Positions 20,663 through 31,332 of a DNA stretch of 64,000 bases are shown in pieces. Position numbers and translations under genes: made by a program. Source of the stretch: Corynebacterium sanguinis (GTDB lineage Bacteria > Actinomycetota > Actinomycetes > Mycobacteriales > Mycobacteriaceae); assembly GCF_007641235.1 (NCBI RefSeq), contig NZ_CP038157.1, positions 1,240,001 through 1,304,000 on the forward strand, in the 5' to 3' direction. The stretch's first letter is position 1; every line of letters begins with the position of its first letter. The notes below the pieces were generated by a model, which saw nothing but the letters and a program-made list of their open reading frames with translations, was not told where the DNA came from and made no database searches.

Positions 20663-22000
20663 CTATTCCGCGGGCTCCGGGAACCCGACAAAGTGCGTCG
20701 GAATCGCGGGTTCATCGCGCGACAGCGCCAGGCCCTCCCAGGGGAGCGTCGTGCGGGCGGCATCAAGGTAGTCGCGGGCTTGCTCGAGGTCGCTCTGGTG
20801 CTCCACAATGTGGCCGTCGCGGATCAAGGGGATGACCATCTCGCGGTAGGTCAGGGCCTTCTTGCGGGTGATCTCCTGGTCGGCGGGGTGGACGAGCTCG
20901 GCGACGGCGACGCCGGAGGCGCGGTAGGCACGCAGCGCCGACTTGGTGCCGCCGTAGGTGACCTTGCCGCGGGAGCGCTTCGCCACCGGGTGGCCCTCGA
21001 CCTCGACCAGCTTGTACACCATCCCGGCTGTCGGGGCGCCGGAGCCGGTGACCACCGAGGTGCCCACACCGAAGCCGTCGACCGGGTCGCTGCGCAGACC
21101 GGCGATGACAAACTCGTCGAGGTCGGAGGAGACGATGATTTTTGTATCGACGGCGCCGGCGTCGTCCAGCTGCTTGCGCACCTGGCGGGAAACGATGCCG
21201 AGGTCGCCGGAGTCGATGCGCACCGCCCCGAGCTTCGTGCCCGCGACCTCGAGGGCGTTCTCCACACCCTTCGTAATGTCGAATGTGTCCACCAAGAGCG
21301 TGGTTTCCGGGCCCAAGCTCTCCACCTGGGAGGCGAAGGCGGCCTTTTCGTCGGGCACGCCGTTGTCGTCGACGTGCAGCAGCATCCAGGCGTGCGCGGC
21401 AGTGCCGGCCTTGGGGATGCCGTAGCGCATCGCGGCTTCCAAGTTTGAGGTCGACGAAAAGCCCGCGATGTAGGCGGCACGTGCGGCCGCGATGGCGGCG
21501 CGCTCGTTGGTGCGGCGCGACCCCATCTCAATCAACGGGCGGCCCTCCGCAGCGGTAACCATGCGCGAGGCGGCGGAGGCTACGGCGGAATCCGAGTTGA
21601 GGATCGACAGGATCACCGTCTCCAGGATCACGCACTCGGCAAACGTTCCGCGCACCGTCAGCAGCGGCGAATACGGGAAGTAGATCTCGCCCTCGCGGTA
21701 GCCGTCGACCTGGCCCGAGAAGCGGTAATTGCGCAGGTACTCCTTCGCCTCCTCGGAAAGGAAGTCAGCCGAGGCGAGCTGCTCCGGGGTGAACCGGAAC
21801 TGGCAGATCGCGTCGAGCACCCGGGCGATGCCGGCGAGGACGCCGTAACGACGGCCGTCGGAAAGCTTGCGAGCAAACACCTCGAAGGTGCACCGGCGGT
21901 GCGCGGTGCCGTCCTTGAACGCGGCATCGAGCATAGTCAATTCGTACATGTCGGTCAGAAACGCCGTCGATTCGTGCGTCTGAGCCTGAAGGTTGTTCAT
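20663..22000 (-). CDS. pncB: Nicotinate phosphoribosyltransferase
   Basis: Converts nicotinate and PRPP to nicotinate mononucleotide in NAD salvage. 445 residues. Characteristic segments: [11 protein letters not shown] at residues 15-25, [16 protein letters not shown] near 180 and [16 protein letters not shown] near 260. A TACGCT box (complement of 22009-22014) 8 nt before ATG 22000 suggests a leaderless transcript. Divergent from clpS; dinG follows on the same strand after a gap of only a few bases, so the two may share a message. Confidence 0.95.
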   Translation of the reverse strand: MNNLQAQTHESTAFLTDMYELTMLDAAFKDGTAHRRCTFEVFARKLSDGRRYGVLAGIARVLDAICQFRFTPEQLASADFLSEEAKEYLRNYRFSGQVDGYREGEIYFPYSPLLTVRGTFAECVILETVILSILNSDSAVASAASRMVTAAEGRPLIEMGSRRTNERAAIAAARAAYIAGFSSTSNLEAAMRYGIPKAGTAAHAWMLLHVDDNGVPDEKAAFASQVESLGPETTLLVDTFDITKGVENALEVAGTKLGAVRIDSGDLGIVSRQVRKQLDDAGAVDTKIIVSSDLDEFVIAGLRSDPVDGFGVGTSVVTGSGAPTAGMVYKLVEVEGHPVAKRSRGKVTYGGTKSALRAYRASGVAVAELVHPADQEITRKKALTYREMVIPLIRDGHIVEHQSDLEQARDYLDAARTTLPWEGLALSRDEPAIPTHFVGFPEPAE

Positions 22001-22060
22001 GCGTCCACAGCGTACTCGCCGGCTGCGCGTGCGCGCCGGGTTGCGGGTAAAGTTGTGCGC

Positions 22061-22393
22061 ATGATGTGTTCAGGTTCGTCTCAGTTGCACGCAATGGGTT
22101 CTCCCATGGCGATGCCGGAGCTCGACGAGCAACTCGACGTGGACGTGGTTGTCAGCGAGAACCTGCCGTGGATGTGCATTGTGTGGGACGACCCCGTCAA
22201 CCTCATGAGCTACGTCAGCTACGTGTTCCAAACCGTGCTGGGCTACGACCGCAAGCGCGCCAACGAGCTGATGATGCAGGTCCACACCGAGGGCAAAGCC
22301 GTTGTCTCCTCGGGCGAGAAGGACAAAGTCGAGGGCGATGTGAAGAAGCTACACACCGCCGGGCTGTGGGCCACCATGCAGCAGGCCGGGTAA
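22061..22393 (+). CDS. clpS: ATP-dependent Clp protease adaptor ClpS
   Basis: Delivers N-degron substrates to the ClpC/ClpP protease. The conserved core is [20 protein letters not shown], which holds the Asp/Asn pocket residues, followed by [12 protein letters not shown]. 110 residues from ATG 22061. TAAAGT at 22048-22053 supports that leaderless start; ATG 22094 would give a protein nearer the usual length. Followed 20 bp later by the DUF2017 gene, the usual actinobacterial neighbour. Confidence 0.92.
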   Translation: MMCSGSSQLHAMGSPMAMPELDEQLDVDVVVSENLPWMCIVWDDPVNLMSYVSYVFQTVLGYDRKRANELMMQVHTEGKAVVSSGEKDKVEGDVKKLHTAGLWATMQQAG

Positions 22394-22413
22394 AAGAGGG
22401 GAGCGCACTTTTC

Positions 22414-22953
22414 ATGGAGCACTGGAAGCGCAAGAAAGGTCTCATGCGCTCGGGCGTGAAGTTCACCACCCGGTTCGACCCGCTGGAGCGCGAGGTCATC
22501 GGCGATCTCACGGCAACCGTGTCGGAGGCGCTAATCGCGCGCGCCCAGTCCGCGCCGAAAGACGAGTTCTCGGAAATGATGGGCCTGTCCGCCAGCCACT
22601 CCGAGGCGCCCGCGGACCCGCGGATGCGACGCCTTCTGCCCGACTTTGAGATGGAGGGCGACGAGGAGTTCGACGGCGACAACGGACTGCTGCGCAGCCT
22701 GCACGAAAACGACATCATCAAGGCGAAGCTGATGAATCTGCAGGTGATCAACTCGGCGCTCGGGCCGACGGGCGGGGTCGAGGTCACTATCGACGAGGCC
22801 GAGGCGCACGCCTTCCTCGCCGCGCTCAACGACATGCGCCTCTACGTCTCCGAGGACGACCGCGGCGGCGAGGCGAACGCCCAGGACCGCGAGATGCTGC
22901 TCGAGTGGCTGGCGTTCTGCCAGGACTCGCTGCTGCAGGCGATGATGGACTAG
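22414..22953 (+). CDS. DUF2017 family protein
   Basis: A 179-residue soluble acidic protein of unknown function. The DPLEREVIGDL opening, the central acidic stretch (about residues 75-90) and LNDMRLYV near the end match the DUF2017 family, which almost always sits next to clpS in actinobacteria. ATG 22414 has GAGGGGAG upstream. The linkage suggests a role in regulated proteolysis, but that is inference only. Confidence 0.82.
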   Translation: MEHWKRKKGLMRSGVKFTTRFDPLEREVIGDLTATVSEALIARAQSAPKDEFSEMMGLSASHSEAPADPRMRRLLPDFEMEGDEEFDGDNGLLRSLHENDIIKAKLMNLQVINSALGPTGGVEVTIDEAEAHAFLAALNDMRLYVSEDDRGGEANAQDREMLLEWLAFCQDSLLQAMMD

Positions 22954-22956
22954 GCC

Positions 22957-25452
22957 CTAAAAGGCTGCCAGCACCCGCCCCGTCGCGATGTCGTCGCGCT
23001 GGGCGATGTCCGCAGGCGTGCCGTCGGCGCAGATCTCGCCGCCCTTGGCACCCGCGCCGGGCCCCATCTCCACGACGCGGTCAGCTTGGGCGATCACGCT
23101 GAGGTTGTGCTCCGCGACGACGACGGTGTTGCCGGCGTCGACAAGCCTGTTGAGCTCTGTGACAAGCTTATCGACGTCATGGGGGTGCAGACCGGTCGTC
23201 GGCTCGTCGAGGACGTAGAGCGTGTGCTGCTTCGAGCTTTGCCGGGCGCGCTGCAGCTCGGTGGCCAACTTGATGCGCTGCGCCTCGCCGCCGGAGAGCT
23301 CGGGCGCGCCCTGTCCGAGGCGCAGGTAGCCCAGCCCGACCGCCCGCAGGGACTCCACGGCGTGGCGGATGGTGGCCTCCTCGGCAAACACGTCCAAGGC
23401 GTCGTCGACGGTCAACCCCAGCACGTCCGCGATGGTGTAGCCGTTCCAAGTCACCTCGAGGGTTTCGTCGTTGTAGCGCGCGCCGGAGCAATCCGGGCAC
23501 GCGGTGTAGCTGCCGGGCAGAAACACCAGCTCCACCTCGATGGTTCCGGCGCCGTTGCAGGTGGGGCAGCGCCCCGGCTTCATGTTGTAGGAGAACTGGG
23601 TCACACCCCACCCGCGCCGCTTCGCCTCGTCGGTGCCGGCGAAGAGCTTGCGCACCCGGTCGAACAGTCCGGTGTAGGTGGCCAGCGTCGAGCGCGGCGT
23701 GCGTCCAATGGGCTTTTGCGTGATACGCACCATGCGGTCGACGTTTTCGGCGCCGGTCACTGATCTGATCCTGATGGCGGCGGGGTCGTCGACGTCCTCG
23801 GCCGATTCCTGCGCCGCGGCGCTGCCCTTAGTGGCCACGCTGATCTCCTGCAGCGCGGTGGGCAGCGCCTGGGTGATTAGCGTCGACTTGCCCGACCCGG
23901 ACACGCCCGTCACTGCGGTGAACGTGCCGAGCCCGAGGCGGAAGTCGACGCCCTGGATCGAGCGGGCGTGGATGTCGGAGACAACCAGCTCGCCGGTCGG
24001 GGTGCGCGAGGTGTCGTTGAGCTGCGGGGCGGGCGCGGCCAGCGCACGCGCGGTCGCCGAGGGGCAGTCCGGCTTTTCGCCCCAGGCGCGTAGGCCGTCG
24101 ACGCTGCCGCTGTAGAGCACCTCGCCGCCGCCCTCGCCGGCAAAGGGTCCGACGTCGACGACCCAGTCCGCGCCCGCGACCAGGTTCATGTCATGCTCCA
24201 CGAGCAGAACGGAGTTACCCAGCGAGACGAACTTCTCCACCAGGTCCGACACCGCGGTGCGTTCCTCCGGGTGCAGGCCCGCCGAGGGCTCGTCAAGCAC
24301 GTAGGCCACGCCGAACAGGCCACTGCGCAGCTGCGACGCCAAGCGCAGTCGCTGCAACTCGCCCGCCGACAACGTTGGCGCGGGCCGGTCGAGGCTCAAG
24401 TGCCCGATGCCGAGCTCCACCGCCGTGCGCAGCGTGGGCACGAGCTGGGCCAAAAGCCGCTGCTCCGCCTCGTCGCGGGCGTCCTCGCGCTCCTTCGGCT
24501 CCGGGTCGAAGCGCTCGTCGAGGATGCGCAGCAGCTCGTCCATCGGCAGCGCGGTGAGGGCGTCGATGGGCAAAGAAGCGTAAGTGACTAAAAGGGCGTC
24601 GGGGGTGAGGCGCCGGCCGTTGCACATGTCGCAGACGCTGTGCTCCATGTAGCTGAGCACGCGGCGGCGCAGCGCGTCGGAATCCGTCTCGTGCAGGGTG
24701 TCGGTCAGGTAGTTCGCAACCGACTTCCACGTGCCCTTGTAGGTCTTCTGCACCTGATCCGCGCCGCGCACCGGGTAGATGGTCACCACCGGGCGCTCGT
24801 CGGTGAACAGGATCCAGTCGCGGTCCTTTTGCTCAAGCTCGCGCCACGGGGAGTCGAGGTCGAAGTCGAGCGCGTCGAGGATGGCGAGGAAGTTCTTTCC
24901 CGCCCACGCCCCGGGCCATGCCTCAATCGCGCCCTCGTTAATGCTTTTCGACGGGTCCGGGACCATCGTGTCCTCCACCGGGCGGTGGACAACACCGGTG
25001 CCCTGGCACTTCGGGCACATCCCGGCCGTGGTGTTCGGCGAAAACGCGTCGGAGTCCAACCTCCCGCCGTTTCTCTCGCGCACCCCTTCCGCGTAGTCGC
25101 CGCAGCGCGAGTACAACAGGCGCACCGAGTTTGACAGCGTGGAAAAGGTGCCGACGGTCGAGCGCGCCCCGCCCGAAGTCTTCGACTGCTCAAGCGCCAC
25201 CGTCGGTGGCAGGCCCTCGATGTTTCCCACCTTCGGGTCCACCGCGCCCGCAATCAGGCGCCGGGCAAACGGGGCGACCGACTCCAGGTAGCGTCGCTGC
25301 GCCTCGGCGTGAATCGTGCCGAATGCCAGCGAGGACTTACCAGAGCCCGACACTCCCGTTACCGCGACAACCGTGTTGCGTGGGAGCGACACGTCAACGT
25401 GTCGCAGGTTGTTCAGGTGCGCGTCGTGTACGGCAATCGAGTTCGCATCCAT
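22957..25452 (-). CDS. UvrA-like ABC ATPase (short UvrA2 type)
   Basis: 831 residues with two ABC ATPase modules. First: Walker A GVSGSGKSSLAF near residue 33 and signature TLSAGELQRLRLASQL near 360. Second: GVSGSGKSTLIT near 515 and LSGGEAQRIKLATEL near 735. Zinc-finger cysteines remain (CPKCQG, CDMCNG, CPTCNG, CPDCSG), but the protein is about 100 residues shorter than standard UvrA, suggesting a reduced UvrB-binding region. Such UvrA2 proteins occur beside a canonical UvrA and are linked to tolerance of DNA-binding compounds. A TATGCT box 8 nt before ATG 25452 suggests a leaderless transcript. Confidence 0.87.
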   Translation of the reverse strand: MDANSIAVHDAHLNNLRHVDVSLPRNTVVAVTGVSGSGKSSLAFGTIHAEAQRRYLESVAPFARRLIAGAVDPKVGNIEGLPPTVALEQSKTSGGARSTVGTFSTLSNSVRLLYSRCGDYAEGVRERNGGRLDSDAFSPNTTAGMCPKCQGTGVVHRPVEDTMVPDPSKSINEGAIEAWPGAWAGKNFLAILDALDFDLDSPWRELEQKDRDWILFTDERPVVTIYPVRGADQVQKTYKGTWKSVANYLTDTLHETDSDALRRRVLSYMEHSVCDMCNGRRLTPDALLVTYASLPIDALTALPMDELLRILDERFDPEPKEREDARDEAEQRLLAQLVPTLRTAVELGIGHLSLDRPAPTLSAGELQRLRLASQLRSGLFGVAYVLDEPSAGLHPEERTAVSDLVEKFVSLGNSVLLVEHDMNLVAGADWVVDVGPFAGEGGGEVLYSGSVDGLRAWGEKPDCPSATARALAAPAPQLNDTSRTPTGELVVSDIHARSIQGVDFRLGLGTFTAVTGVSGSGKSTLITQALPTALQEISVATKGSAAAQESAEDVDDPAAIRIRSVTGAENVDRMVRITQKPIGRTPRSTLATYTGLFDRVRKLFAGTDEAKRRGWGVTQFSYNMKPGRCPTCNGAGTIEVELVFLPGSYTACPDCSGARYNDETLEVTWNGYTIADVLGLTVDDALDVFAEEATIRHAVESLRAVGLGYLRLGQGAPELSGGEAQRIKLATELQRARQSSKQHTLYVLDEPTTGLHPHDVDKLVTELNRLVDAGNTVVVAEHNLSVIAQADRVVEMGPGAGAKGGEICADGTPADIAQRDDIATGRVLAAF

Positions 25453-25560
25453 AGAGAAAAAGCATATGCCCGTGGTCGCGGGCCGTGCCTACCATGGAGT
25501 GCATCACCGTCGCAGCAGCGCTTAACCGCTCGACTCAGCGCACAGCAAGGAGGCAAAGAC

Positions 25561-26574
25561 GTGATCATGTTGAGTAAGCCGATTGTGCTCGCCCCAATGG
25601 CGGGAGGCCCCTCGACGCCGCAGCTCGCCGCGGCTGTGTCGGAGGCCGGGGGACTGGGGTTTCTCGCCGCCGGGTATCTGAGACCCGATGACCTCGCGCG
25701 GCAAGTGGAGCAGATCGAGCAGGCAACATCACGGCCCTACGGCATCAACCTCTTCGTCCCGTCGGCGCCCCACGCCGACGAGCGCGAGGCGTACCGGGAC
25801 TACCGGGAGCACCTCGCCGAGCATCTCCCGTTTAGCGCGGACCTGCCCGAGCAGCCGCGCTGGTCCGACGACCACTACGCGCCCAAGCTCGAGGTGGCGC
25901 TCGCCTCGCGCGCCGCGCTGATCTCGTTCACGTTCGGCTACCCCAGCGCCGCCGACATCGCCGCGGTCTCGCGTGCGGGCAAACTCGTCGTGCTCAACGC
26001 GACGACTCCCGAGGAGATCGACCACATCGTGGAGCTCGGCGCGGACATCGTCCTCGTGCAGGGCAGCGGCGCCGGCGGGCACCGCGCGACGGTGCTGAGC
26101 ACCGAGGAGCGCGGCGTGGCGTTCAGCGCAGAAGAGCTCACCGAGATCGCCGCGGCGCGAACGAGTCGCCCGATCTTCGCGGCGGGCGGCGTCGGCACGC
26201 GCGAGGACGTCGCCACGCTTCTCGACGCCCACGCCACCGCGGTGGTCGTCGGCACGCGCTTCCTCACCGCCGAGGAGGCGGGCACCAAAGCGACCCACCG
26301 GCGCGCGCTGCTCGAGCTCACGGTCCGCGACACGGTCGTGACCAGGGCGTTTTCCGGCAGGCCGGCGCGGGCAATCCGCAACGCCTTTACCGATCGCTTC
26401 ACCGAGCTGGCCCCGGCGATGTACCCGGAGATCCACTACCTGACCTCCCCGTTGCGCGGCGAGGCGAACGACGCGGGCGACGCGGAGTACCTCAACCTGT
26501 GGGCCGGCACCGGTTTCGCTCAGTGCAGCGAGGCGAGCGCCGCGGAGATTGTCAACGAGCTCGGTTCGGCCTGA
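25561..26574 (+). CDS. Nitronate monooxygenase-like FMN enzyme
   Basis: A 337-residue TIM-barrel flavoprotein of the 2-nitropropane dioxygenase family. Visible: VLAPMAGGPSTPQLAAAVS at the N-terminus, LVQGSGAGGHR near residue 165, and FAAGGVGTREDVATLL near 200 for FMN phosphate binding. The family detoxifies alkyl nitronates, though relatives include enoyl-ACP reductases, so the substrate is uncertain. GTG 25561 is chosen over ATG 25567 because AAGGAGG at 25547-25553 is 7 nt upstream of it. Confidence 0.87.
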   Translation: MIMLSKPIVLAPMAGGPSTPQLAAAVSEAGGLGFLAAGYLRPDDLARQVEQIEQATSRPYGINLFVPSAPHADEREAYRDYREHLAEHLPFSADLPEQPRWSDDHYAPKLEVALASRAALISFTFGYPSAADIAAVSRAGKLVVLNATTPEEIDHIVELGADIVLVQGSGAGGHRATVLSTEERGVAFSAEELTEIAAARTSRPIFAAGGVGTREDVATLLDAHATAVVVGTRFLTAEEAGTKATHRRALLELTVRDTVVTRAFSGRPARAIRNAFTDRFTELAPAMYPEIHYLTSPLRGEANDAGDAEYLNLWAGTGFAQCSEASAAEIVNELGSA

Positions 26575-26602
26575 ACGGCGCGCCGGGGGAGGTGAGCCCG
26601 CT

Positions 26603-26608
26603 TACACT
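26603..26608 (+). promoter_or_regulatory. -10 box for leaderless DmpA-like gene
   Basis: TACACT followed by 6 nt and GTG 26615. It decides the start, since the open frame extends further upstream into the end of the previous gene. Confidence 0.55.
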
Positions 26609-26614
26609 AGGCTC

Positions 26615-27592
26615 GTGGGTCACTTGCACACGGAAATATTCACTGCGCTCGGCGTCGGCATCGGCCACGTCTCGCTCGGCGACACCGGCGTCACGGCGCT
26701 GGTCTCGCGGGATCCGCAAGGCATGATCGGAGCCGTTGACGTGCGCGGCGGGGGACCGGGCACGCGCGAGACGGACCTGCTGGCACCCCACAACACGGTC
26801 GAGCGTGTCCACGCGATCGTGCTCGCCGGGGGCTCCGCCTTCGGGCTCGCCGCCGCCGACGGCGCGATGGGCGAGCTCGAGGCCCGCGGCATCGGCTTCG
26901 AGGTGTTCGGCGAGGGAGTGGACGGCCCGAGGGTGCCTATCGTCCCCGCTGCCGTGATCTTCGACCTCGTCGTCGGCGACAGCGCCCACCGCCCACGAGC
27001 CGCCGACGGCGCGGCTGCCGTCGCGGCGGCGCTTGACGACGCCGCCCCGGCCACCACCGGCAGCGTCGGCGCCGGCTGCGGGGCGACGGCGGGTGTTCTG
27101 CGCGGCGGCTTCGGCATCGCGTCGATTGAGGTAGAGGGCGCGCTCGTCGCGGCCGCTGTGGTGGCCAACCCCATGGGCTCGGTCATCGACCCCGCCACGG
27201 GGCTGCTCTACGGCGACCCCACGCAGCCCGCCGTCGAGCTCGACACCTTCAACGCGCTGGAGCGCCCAGGCCCGAAGCTCAACACCACCATCGGGGTGAT
27301 CGCCACCAACGCCCCGCTTCGCCCGGCGCAGCTGCAGCGCCTCGCCATCGCGGGCCACGACGGGCTGGCCCGCGCCGTGCGCCCCGCGCACTCCCCGCTG
27401 GACGGGGACACCTTGTTCGCCGTGTCCGTGCCCGCGGGGGTCGGGGCGTTGGAGGTGGGCGTCGATAAGCTCGCTGCTCTGACTGCCGCCGCCGCGGACG
27501 CGGTCCAGGCTGCGATCGTCGACGCGGTCGCCCACGCGACGGGGGCTTACGACATCCCAGCGTGGTGCGATATTGTCACCACCGACGGCTAA
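26615..27592 (+). CDS. P1/DmpA-family (S58) aminopeptidase-like protein
   Basis: 325 residues. HNTVERVHAIVLAGGSAFGL near residue 50 and NPMGSVIDPATG near 185 are typical of the DmpA/endotype peptidase fold, in which the precursor cleaves itself before a catalytic Ser/Thr. The likely self-processing nucleophile is the threonine of NTTIGVIATNAPL near residue 225. Relatives release N-terminal D- or L-amino acids or beta-amino acids. GTG 26615 is the probable leaderless start. Followed 20 bp later by a rhomboid gene with its own -10 box. Confidence 0.83.
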   Translation: MGHLHTEIFTALGVGIGHVSLGDTGVTALVSRDPQGMIGAVDVRGGGPGTRETDLLAPHNTVERVHAIVLAGGSAFGLAAADGAMGELEARGIGFEVFGEGVDGPRVPIVPAAVIFDLVVGDSAHRPRAADGAAAVAAALDDAAPATTGSVGAGCGATAGVLRGGFGIASIEVEGALVAAAVVANPMGSVIDPATGLLYGDPTQPAVELDTFNALERPGPKLNTTIGVIATNAPLRPAQLQRLAIAGHDGLARAVRPAHSPLDGDTLFAVSVPAGVGALEVGVDKLAALTAAAADAVQAAIVDAVAHATGAYDIPAWCDIVTTDG

Positions 27593-27613
27593 GCAGCACT
27601 AAGCTGTGGGGCG

Positions 27614-28351
27614 ATGACTCAGAACTATCCTTTCAACCCGCCGAGCGCCTCGCAGCCCAGCGGCGGTTTCGGCGCCCCCGGATACCAGCCCATGGGAGGC
27701 CCGCTCGCGCCCTCGCAGCGGCAGTACGCCAAGAGCCCGAAGCAGAAGCGCGCCACCGGCTTCGCCTACGCCTTCGGCTACCTCGCGGTGATCTGGACCG
27801 TGTTCATTGTCAACACGGTGATTTTCGGCGGGAACCTGAACTACTTCGGCATCCATCCACTTGACCCGGCGGCTCTGCCGCACATTTTTACCTCACCATT
27901 GCTTCACGCCGGGCTCAGCCACATTGTCTCGAATTCTATCCCGGGCGCGGTTTTCTGCTTCCTCATCGGATATTCGGGCTCGCGGGTGTTTTGGGAGGTC
28001 ACACTCATCGCATGCGTCATCGGCGGACTGGGTACGTGGTTTACCGGTGGGATCGGCACGAACCATATCGGTGCCTCCGGGCTGGTCTACGGTTGGCTCG
28101 CGTACCTAGTGGTGCGCGGCTTTTTCAACCGCTCGATCCAGCAGATCTCCCTGGGTGTGCTGCTCGGGTTCCTCTACTCCGGCCTGATCTGGGGCGTTGT
28201 GCCAGGCAGCCAGGGCGTGAGCTGGCAGGGCCACCTCTTCGGTGCGATCGGTGGAATCGTTGCGGGCATGTTGATCACCTCCGATGACCCGCCCGAGCTG
28301 CAGGCTAAGCGCGAGCAGCGCCGCGCGGCCAAGGGGCAGCGCCGTGCCTGA
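27614..28351 (+). CDS. Rhomboid-family intramembrane serine protease
   Basis: 245 residues: a Pro/Gly-rich cytoplasmic N-terminus of about 50 residues, then six membrane helices. The catalytic serine lies in [10 protein letters not shown] near residue 157 and the histidine in [11 protein letters not shown] near 209, in the order and spacing of rhomboids; [11 protein letters not shown] provides the conserved oxyanion-region residues. TAAGCT at 27600-27605, 8 nt upstream of ATG, marks a leaderless start. Its 3' end overlaps murI by 8 bp. Rhomboid next to murI is common in actinobacteria. Confidence 0.92.
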   Translation: MTQNYPFNPPSASQPSGGFGAPGYQPMGGPLAPSQRQYAKSPKQKRATGFAYAFGYLAVIWTVFIVNTVIFGGNLNYFGIHPLDPAALPHIFTSPLLHAGLSHIVSNSIPGAVFCFLIGYSGSRVFWEVTLIACVIGGLGTWFTGGIGTNHIGASGLVYGWLAYLVVRGFFNRSIQQISLGVLLGFLYSGLIWGVVPGSQGVSWQGHLFGAIGGIVAGMLITSDDPPELQAKREQRRAAKGQRRA

Positions 28352-29144
28352 TACTCGACCAATCGGAGTTTTCGACTCCGGGCTCGGCGGGCTGACAGTC
28401 GCGCGCGCGATGATGGACCAGCTGCACAACGAGTCGCTCATTTACATCGGCGACTCCGCTAACGGCCCCTACGGCCCGCAGCCGATTGCCGACGTGCGTA
28501 TCCACGCGCAGAACATCGCCGACGAGCTTGTCGAGCGGGGCGTGAAGATGTTGGTGATCGCGTGCAACACGGCCTCGGCGGCGTTCTTGCACGATGCGCG
28601 CGAGCGTTACGACGTCCCGGTGGTCGAGGTCATCCGCCCCGCTGTGCGCCGTGCGATCGCCACCACGCGCAACCACCGCGTTGGTGTGATCGGAACCATA
28701 GGAACAATTAACTCCGGCGCGTATCAAGATTTGTTCTCCCTGCAACCCGGACTCGAGGTGACCGCGGCAGCGTGCCCCGCGTTCGTTGAGTTCGTCGAGC
28801 GCGGCGTGACCTCAGGCCGGCAGATTCTCGGCGTGGCGCAGGGCTACCTCGAACCTCTGCAGGCAGCCGGGGTGGACACTCTTGTGCTCGGCTGCACCCA
28901 CTATCCGCTGCTCTCGGGCATTATTCAGCTTGCCATGGGTGACAACGTCACGTTGGTGTCCTCAGCTGAGGAGACGGCCAAGGATGTCCTGCGCGTGCTC
29001 ACGGAGCGCGACCTGCTCGCCCCCGAAGGCCCCGATGCGCCCGCGCCGACGCGTGTGTTCGAGTCGACCGGGGACCCAGAGACGTTCAACCGGCTCGCCG
29101 AGCGTTTCCTCGGGCCGCAGATCCGCGCGGTTGGCCGCGACTGA
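28344..29144 (+). CDS. murI: Glutamate racemase
   Basis: Makes D-glutamate for peptidoglycan. 266 residues. [14 protein letters not shown] carries the substrate-binding [13 protein letters not shown] near residue 72 holds the first catalytic cysteine, and LGCTHYPLL near 183 the second. The GTG start lies inside the end of the rhomboid gene (8-bp overlap), implying translational coupling. Confidence 0.96.
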   Translation: MPDTRPIGVFDSGLGGLTVARAMMDQLHNESLIYIGDSANGPYGPQPIADVRIHAQNIADELVERGVKMLVIACNTASAAFLHDARERYDVPVVEVIRPAVRRAIATTRNHRVGVIGTIGTINSGAYQDLFSLQPGLEVTAAACPAFVEFVERGVTSGRQILGVAQGYLEPLQAAGVDTLVLGCTHYPLLSGIIQLAMGDNVTLVSSAEETAKDVLRVLTERDLLAPEGPDAPAPTRVFESTGDPETFNRLAERFLGPQIRAVGRD

Positions 29145-29196
29145 CGCGCCGCGCGTTCGGTTAGATTCCGCAGCGGTTTCGTGGCATGGTGTTCCC

Positions 29197-29967
29197 ATGA
29201 AATTGACCATTCTCGGGTGTTCCGGCAGTCTCGCCGCGCCGGGCAACCCAGGATCTTCCTACCTCATCACGGTGCCGGGCCGCTCCGGCATTTTGATGGA
29301 TTGTGGTCCAGGGGCGCTCGCGGCCCTGCAGGAGGTCCACGACCCGGCCGACGTGCATGTGTTGTTTAGCCACCTTCACGCCGATCACTGCTCGGACACC
29401 GCTTCGCTGGCGATCTGGCGTCGCTTTCACCCGACGGCGCCGGCGCGCCAGCGCCACATGATGTTCGGGCCGTCGTACACGAAGCTGCACATCGGGCGGA
29501 TGGGAGCCGACGGCCCTGACGAGGTCGATGACATCACCGACACCTTCGACGTGTCCACCTGGGTAGCGAACAAAGCGGTGGAGATTGACGACATCACCGT
29601 CACCCCAGTGCCGGTGGAGCACACCGCGCTCGAGTCGCACGCGCTGCGCGTCGCCGAACGCTCCACGGGCAAGGTCCTGGCGTTTTCCGGCGACTCCGGC
29701 ATGACGCCCACGCTTGTCGACGCCGCCCGCGATGCCGACATCTTCCTCTGTGAGGCCGCCTGGGGCCCGTCTGCTGAGGGCAAGCCCGGGGGAATGCACC
29801 TCTCGGGCGCCCAAGCGGGGGAGATCGCGCGCCGCGCCGGGGTGAAGACCCTGGTCCTGGTTCACATCCAGCCGTGGGCCGACAAGCAGGTCACATTGGA
29901 GGCCGCGCGCGGTGAGTTCGACGGCGAGATCCTCCTCGGCGCTGCGGGAGATGTGTTCGACCTCTAG
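29197..29967 (+). CDS. MBL-fold metallohydrolase
   Basis: 256 residues with the metal-binding motif HLHADHC near residue 61, a distal GDSG segment and a C-terminal histidine in VLVHIQPW. The absence of extra domains and the overall pattern resemble RNase Z/phosphodiesterase-like MBL proteins. It lies between murI and rph as in many actinobacteria, which hints at nucleic-acid metabolism, but substrate is unknown. No clear Shine-Dalgarno or leaderless box was found for ATG 29197. Confidence 0.85.
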   Translation: MKLTILGCSGSLAAPGNPGSSYLITVPGRSGILMDCGPGALAALQEVHDPADVHVLFSHLHADHCSDTASLAIWRRFHPTAPARQRHMMFGPSYTKLHIGRMGADGPDEVDDITDTFDVSTWVANKAVEIDDITVTPVPVEHTALESHALRVAERSTGKVLAFSGDSGMTPTLVDAARDADIFLCEAAWGPSAEGKPGGMHLSGAQAGEIARRAGVKTLVLVHIQPWADKQVTLEAARGEFDGEILLGAAGDVFDL

Positions 29968-29980
29968 TACCCTGGCGGTC

Positions 29981-30721
29981 ATGACTGACCCGAAGACTGA
30001 GTTCACCCGTTTAGATGGCCGCGCGTTCGACGAGATGCGGCCCGTGCGCATCACGCGCGGATTTACCACCAACCCCGCGGGCAGCGTGCTCGTGGAGTTC
30101 GGCGCAACCCGCGTGATGTGCACCGCCTCGGTGGAGGTCGGCGTGCCGCGCTTCAAGAAGGACTCGGGCGAGGGCTGGCTCACCGCGGAGTACGCGATGC
30201 TGCCGTCGGCGACGCACGAGCGCATGCCACGCGAGTCGATGAAGGGCAAGGTCAAGGGCCGCACGCACGAGATCTCCCGGCTCGTTGGCCGCTCCTTGCG
30301 CGCCGCGGTGGACCTGGCGCAGCTCGGCGAGAACACCATCCAGCTCGACTGCGATGTCCTCCAGGCTGACGGTGGCACCCGCACCGCCTCGATCACCGGC
30401 GCGTACGTCGCCCTCGCTGACGCGATAGCGTTTCTAAGCGAGCGCGGTCTGGTCCCCGGCGAGCCGCTGCTCGCGCCGGTCGCCGCTGTCTCCGCCGGGC
30501 TTGTCGACGGCCACGTGGCCCTCGACTTGCCGTACGAGGAGGACTCGCGCGCCGAGGTGGACCTGAACGTGGTGATGAACGACAGCGGAAACTTCGTAGA
30601 AATCCAGGGCACCGGCGAGCACGGCCTATTCGGGCGCGCGGAGCTAGACGCGATGCTCACCGTCGCGGAGAAGGGCTGCCGTGAGCTCATCGAGGCGCAG
30701 AAGGCGGCGCTCGGGTGGTAA
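29981..30721 (+). CDS. rph: Ribonuclease PH
   Basis: Phosphorolytic 3'-to-5' exoribonuclease that trims tRNA 3' ends. 246 residues. The N-terminus [10 protein letters not shown], the [13 protein letters not shown] motif, [19 protein letters not shown] and the phosphate-binding [10 protein letters not shown] are all present. TACCCT at 29968-29973 lies 7 nt before ATG 29981. The end overlaps the next gene by 7 bp. Confidence 0.96.
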   Translation: MTDPKTEFTRLDGRAFDEMRPVRITRGFTTNPAGSVLVEFGATRVMCTASVEVGVPRFKKDSGEGWLTAEYAMLPSATHERMPRESMKGKVKGRTHEISRLVGRSLRAAVDLAQLGENTIQLDCDVLQADGGTRTASITGAYVALADAIAFLSERGLVPGEPLLAPVAAVSAGLVDGHVALDLPYEEDSRAEVDLNVVMNDSGNFVEIQGTGEHGLFGRAELDAMLTVAEKGCRELIEAQKAALGW

Positions 30722-31332
30722 AGGTTCTCGTCGCCTCCGGAAACCAGAAGAAGCTCGCGGAGCTCGAGGCAGTCCTCGCCGAGCTCGGGATTGCGGGCGT
30801 GGAGCTGGTCTCAATGCGCGACGTCGACGCCTACCCGGAGCCCGTCGAAGACGGGCTGACGTTCGAGGACAACGCCCTGATCAAGGCCCGCGCGGGAGCG
30901 GCCGCGACGGGGCTGGCCTGCGTGGCGGATGATTCCGGCCTAGCCGTCACCGCGCTCAAGGGCATGCCCGGCGTGCTCTCTGCGCGCTGGTCGGGCACGC
31001 ACGGTGACGACGCTGCCAACAACGCGCTCCTTTTGGCCCAGATGACGGACATCGCGCTGCGCGACGCCGCGTTCGTGTCCTGCTGCGCGCTGGTCGGGCC
31101 GGCGGGGGACGAGTTCACCGCCGAGGGGCGCTGGGAGGGCCAGCTGCTGCGCGAGCCCCGGGGTGACAACGGCTTCGGCTACGACCCGATTTTCCAGCCG
31201 AACGACGCCGACGGCCGCTCCGCGGCGCAGCTCAGCGCCGCGGAGAAGAACGCACGCTCGCACCGCTCCCGCGCGCTTCGGGCCTTAACCCCGCACATCG
31301 CGGACCTGGTTAGCGCTACAGTAAGAGAATGA
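30715..31332 (+). CDS. rdgB: RdgB/HAM1-family nucleoside-triphosphate pyrophosphatase
   Basis: Removes inosine and xanthosine triphosphates from the nucleotide pool. 205 residues. [13 protein letters not shown] at the N-terminus, [20 protein letters not shown] near 75 and [11 protein letters not shown] near 150 form the active site. GTG 30715 overlaps the rph stop, and the rph-rdgB order is common in bacteria. Its stop overlaps the ATG of the lipoprotein gene. Confidence 0.95.
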   Translation: MVKVLVASGNQKKLAELEAVLAELGIAGVELVSMRDVDAYPEPVEDGLTFEDNALIKARAGAAATGLACVADDSGLAVTALKGMPGVLSARWSGTHGDDAANNALLLAQMTDIALRDAAFVSCCALVGPAGDEFTAEGRWEGQLLREPRGDNGFGYDPIFQPNDADGRSAAQLSAAEKNARSHRSRALRALTPHIADLVSATVRE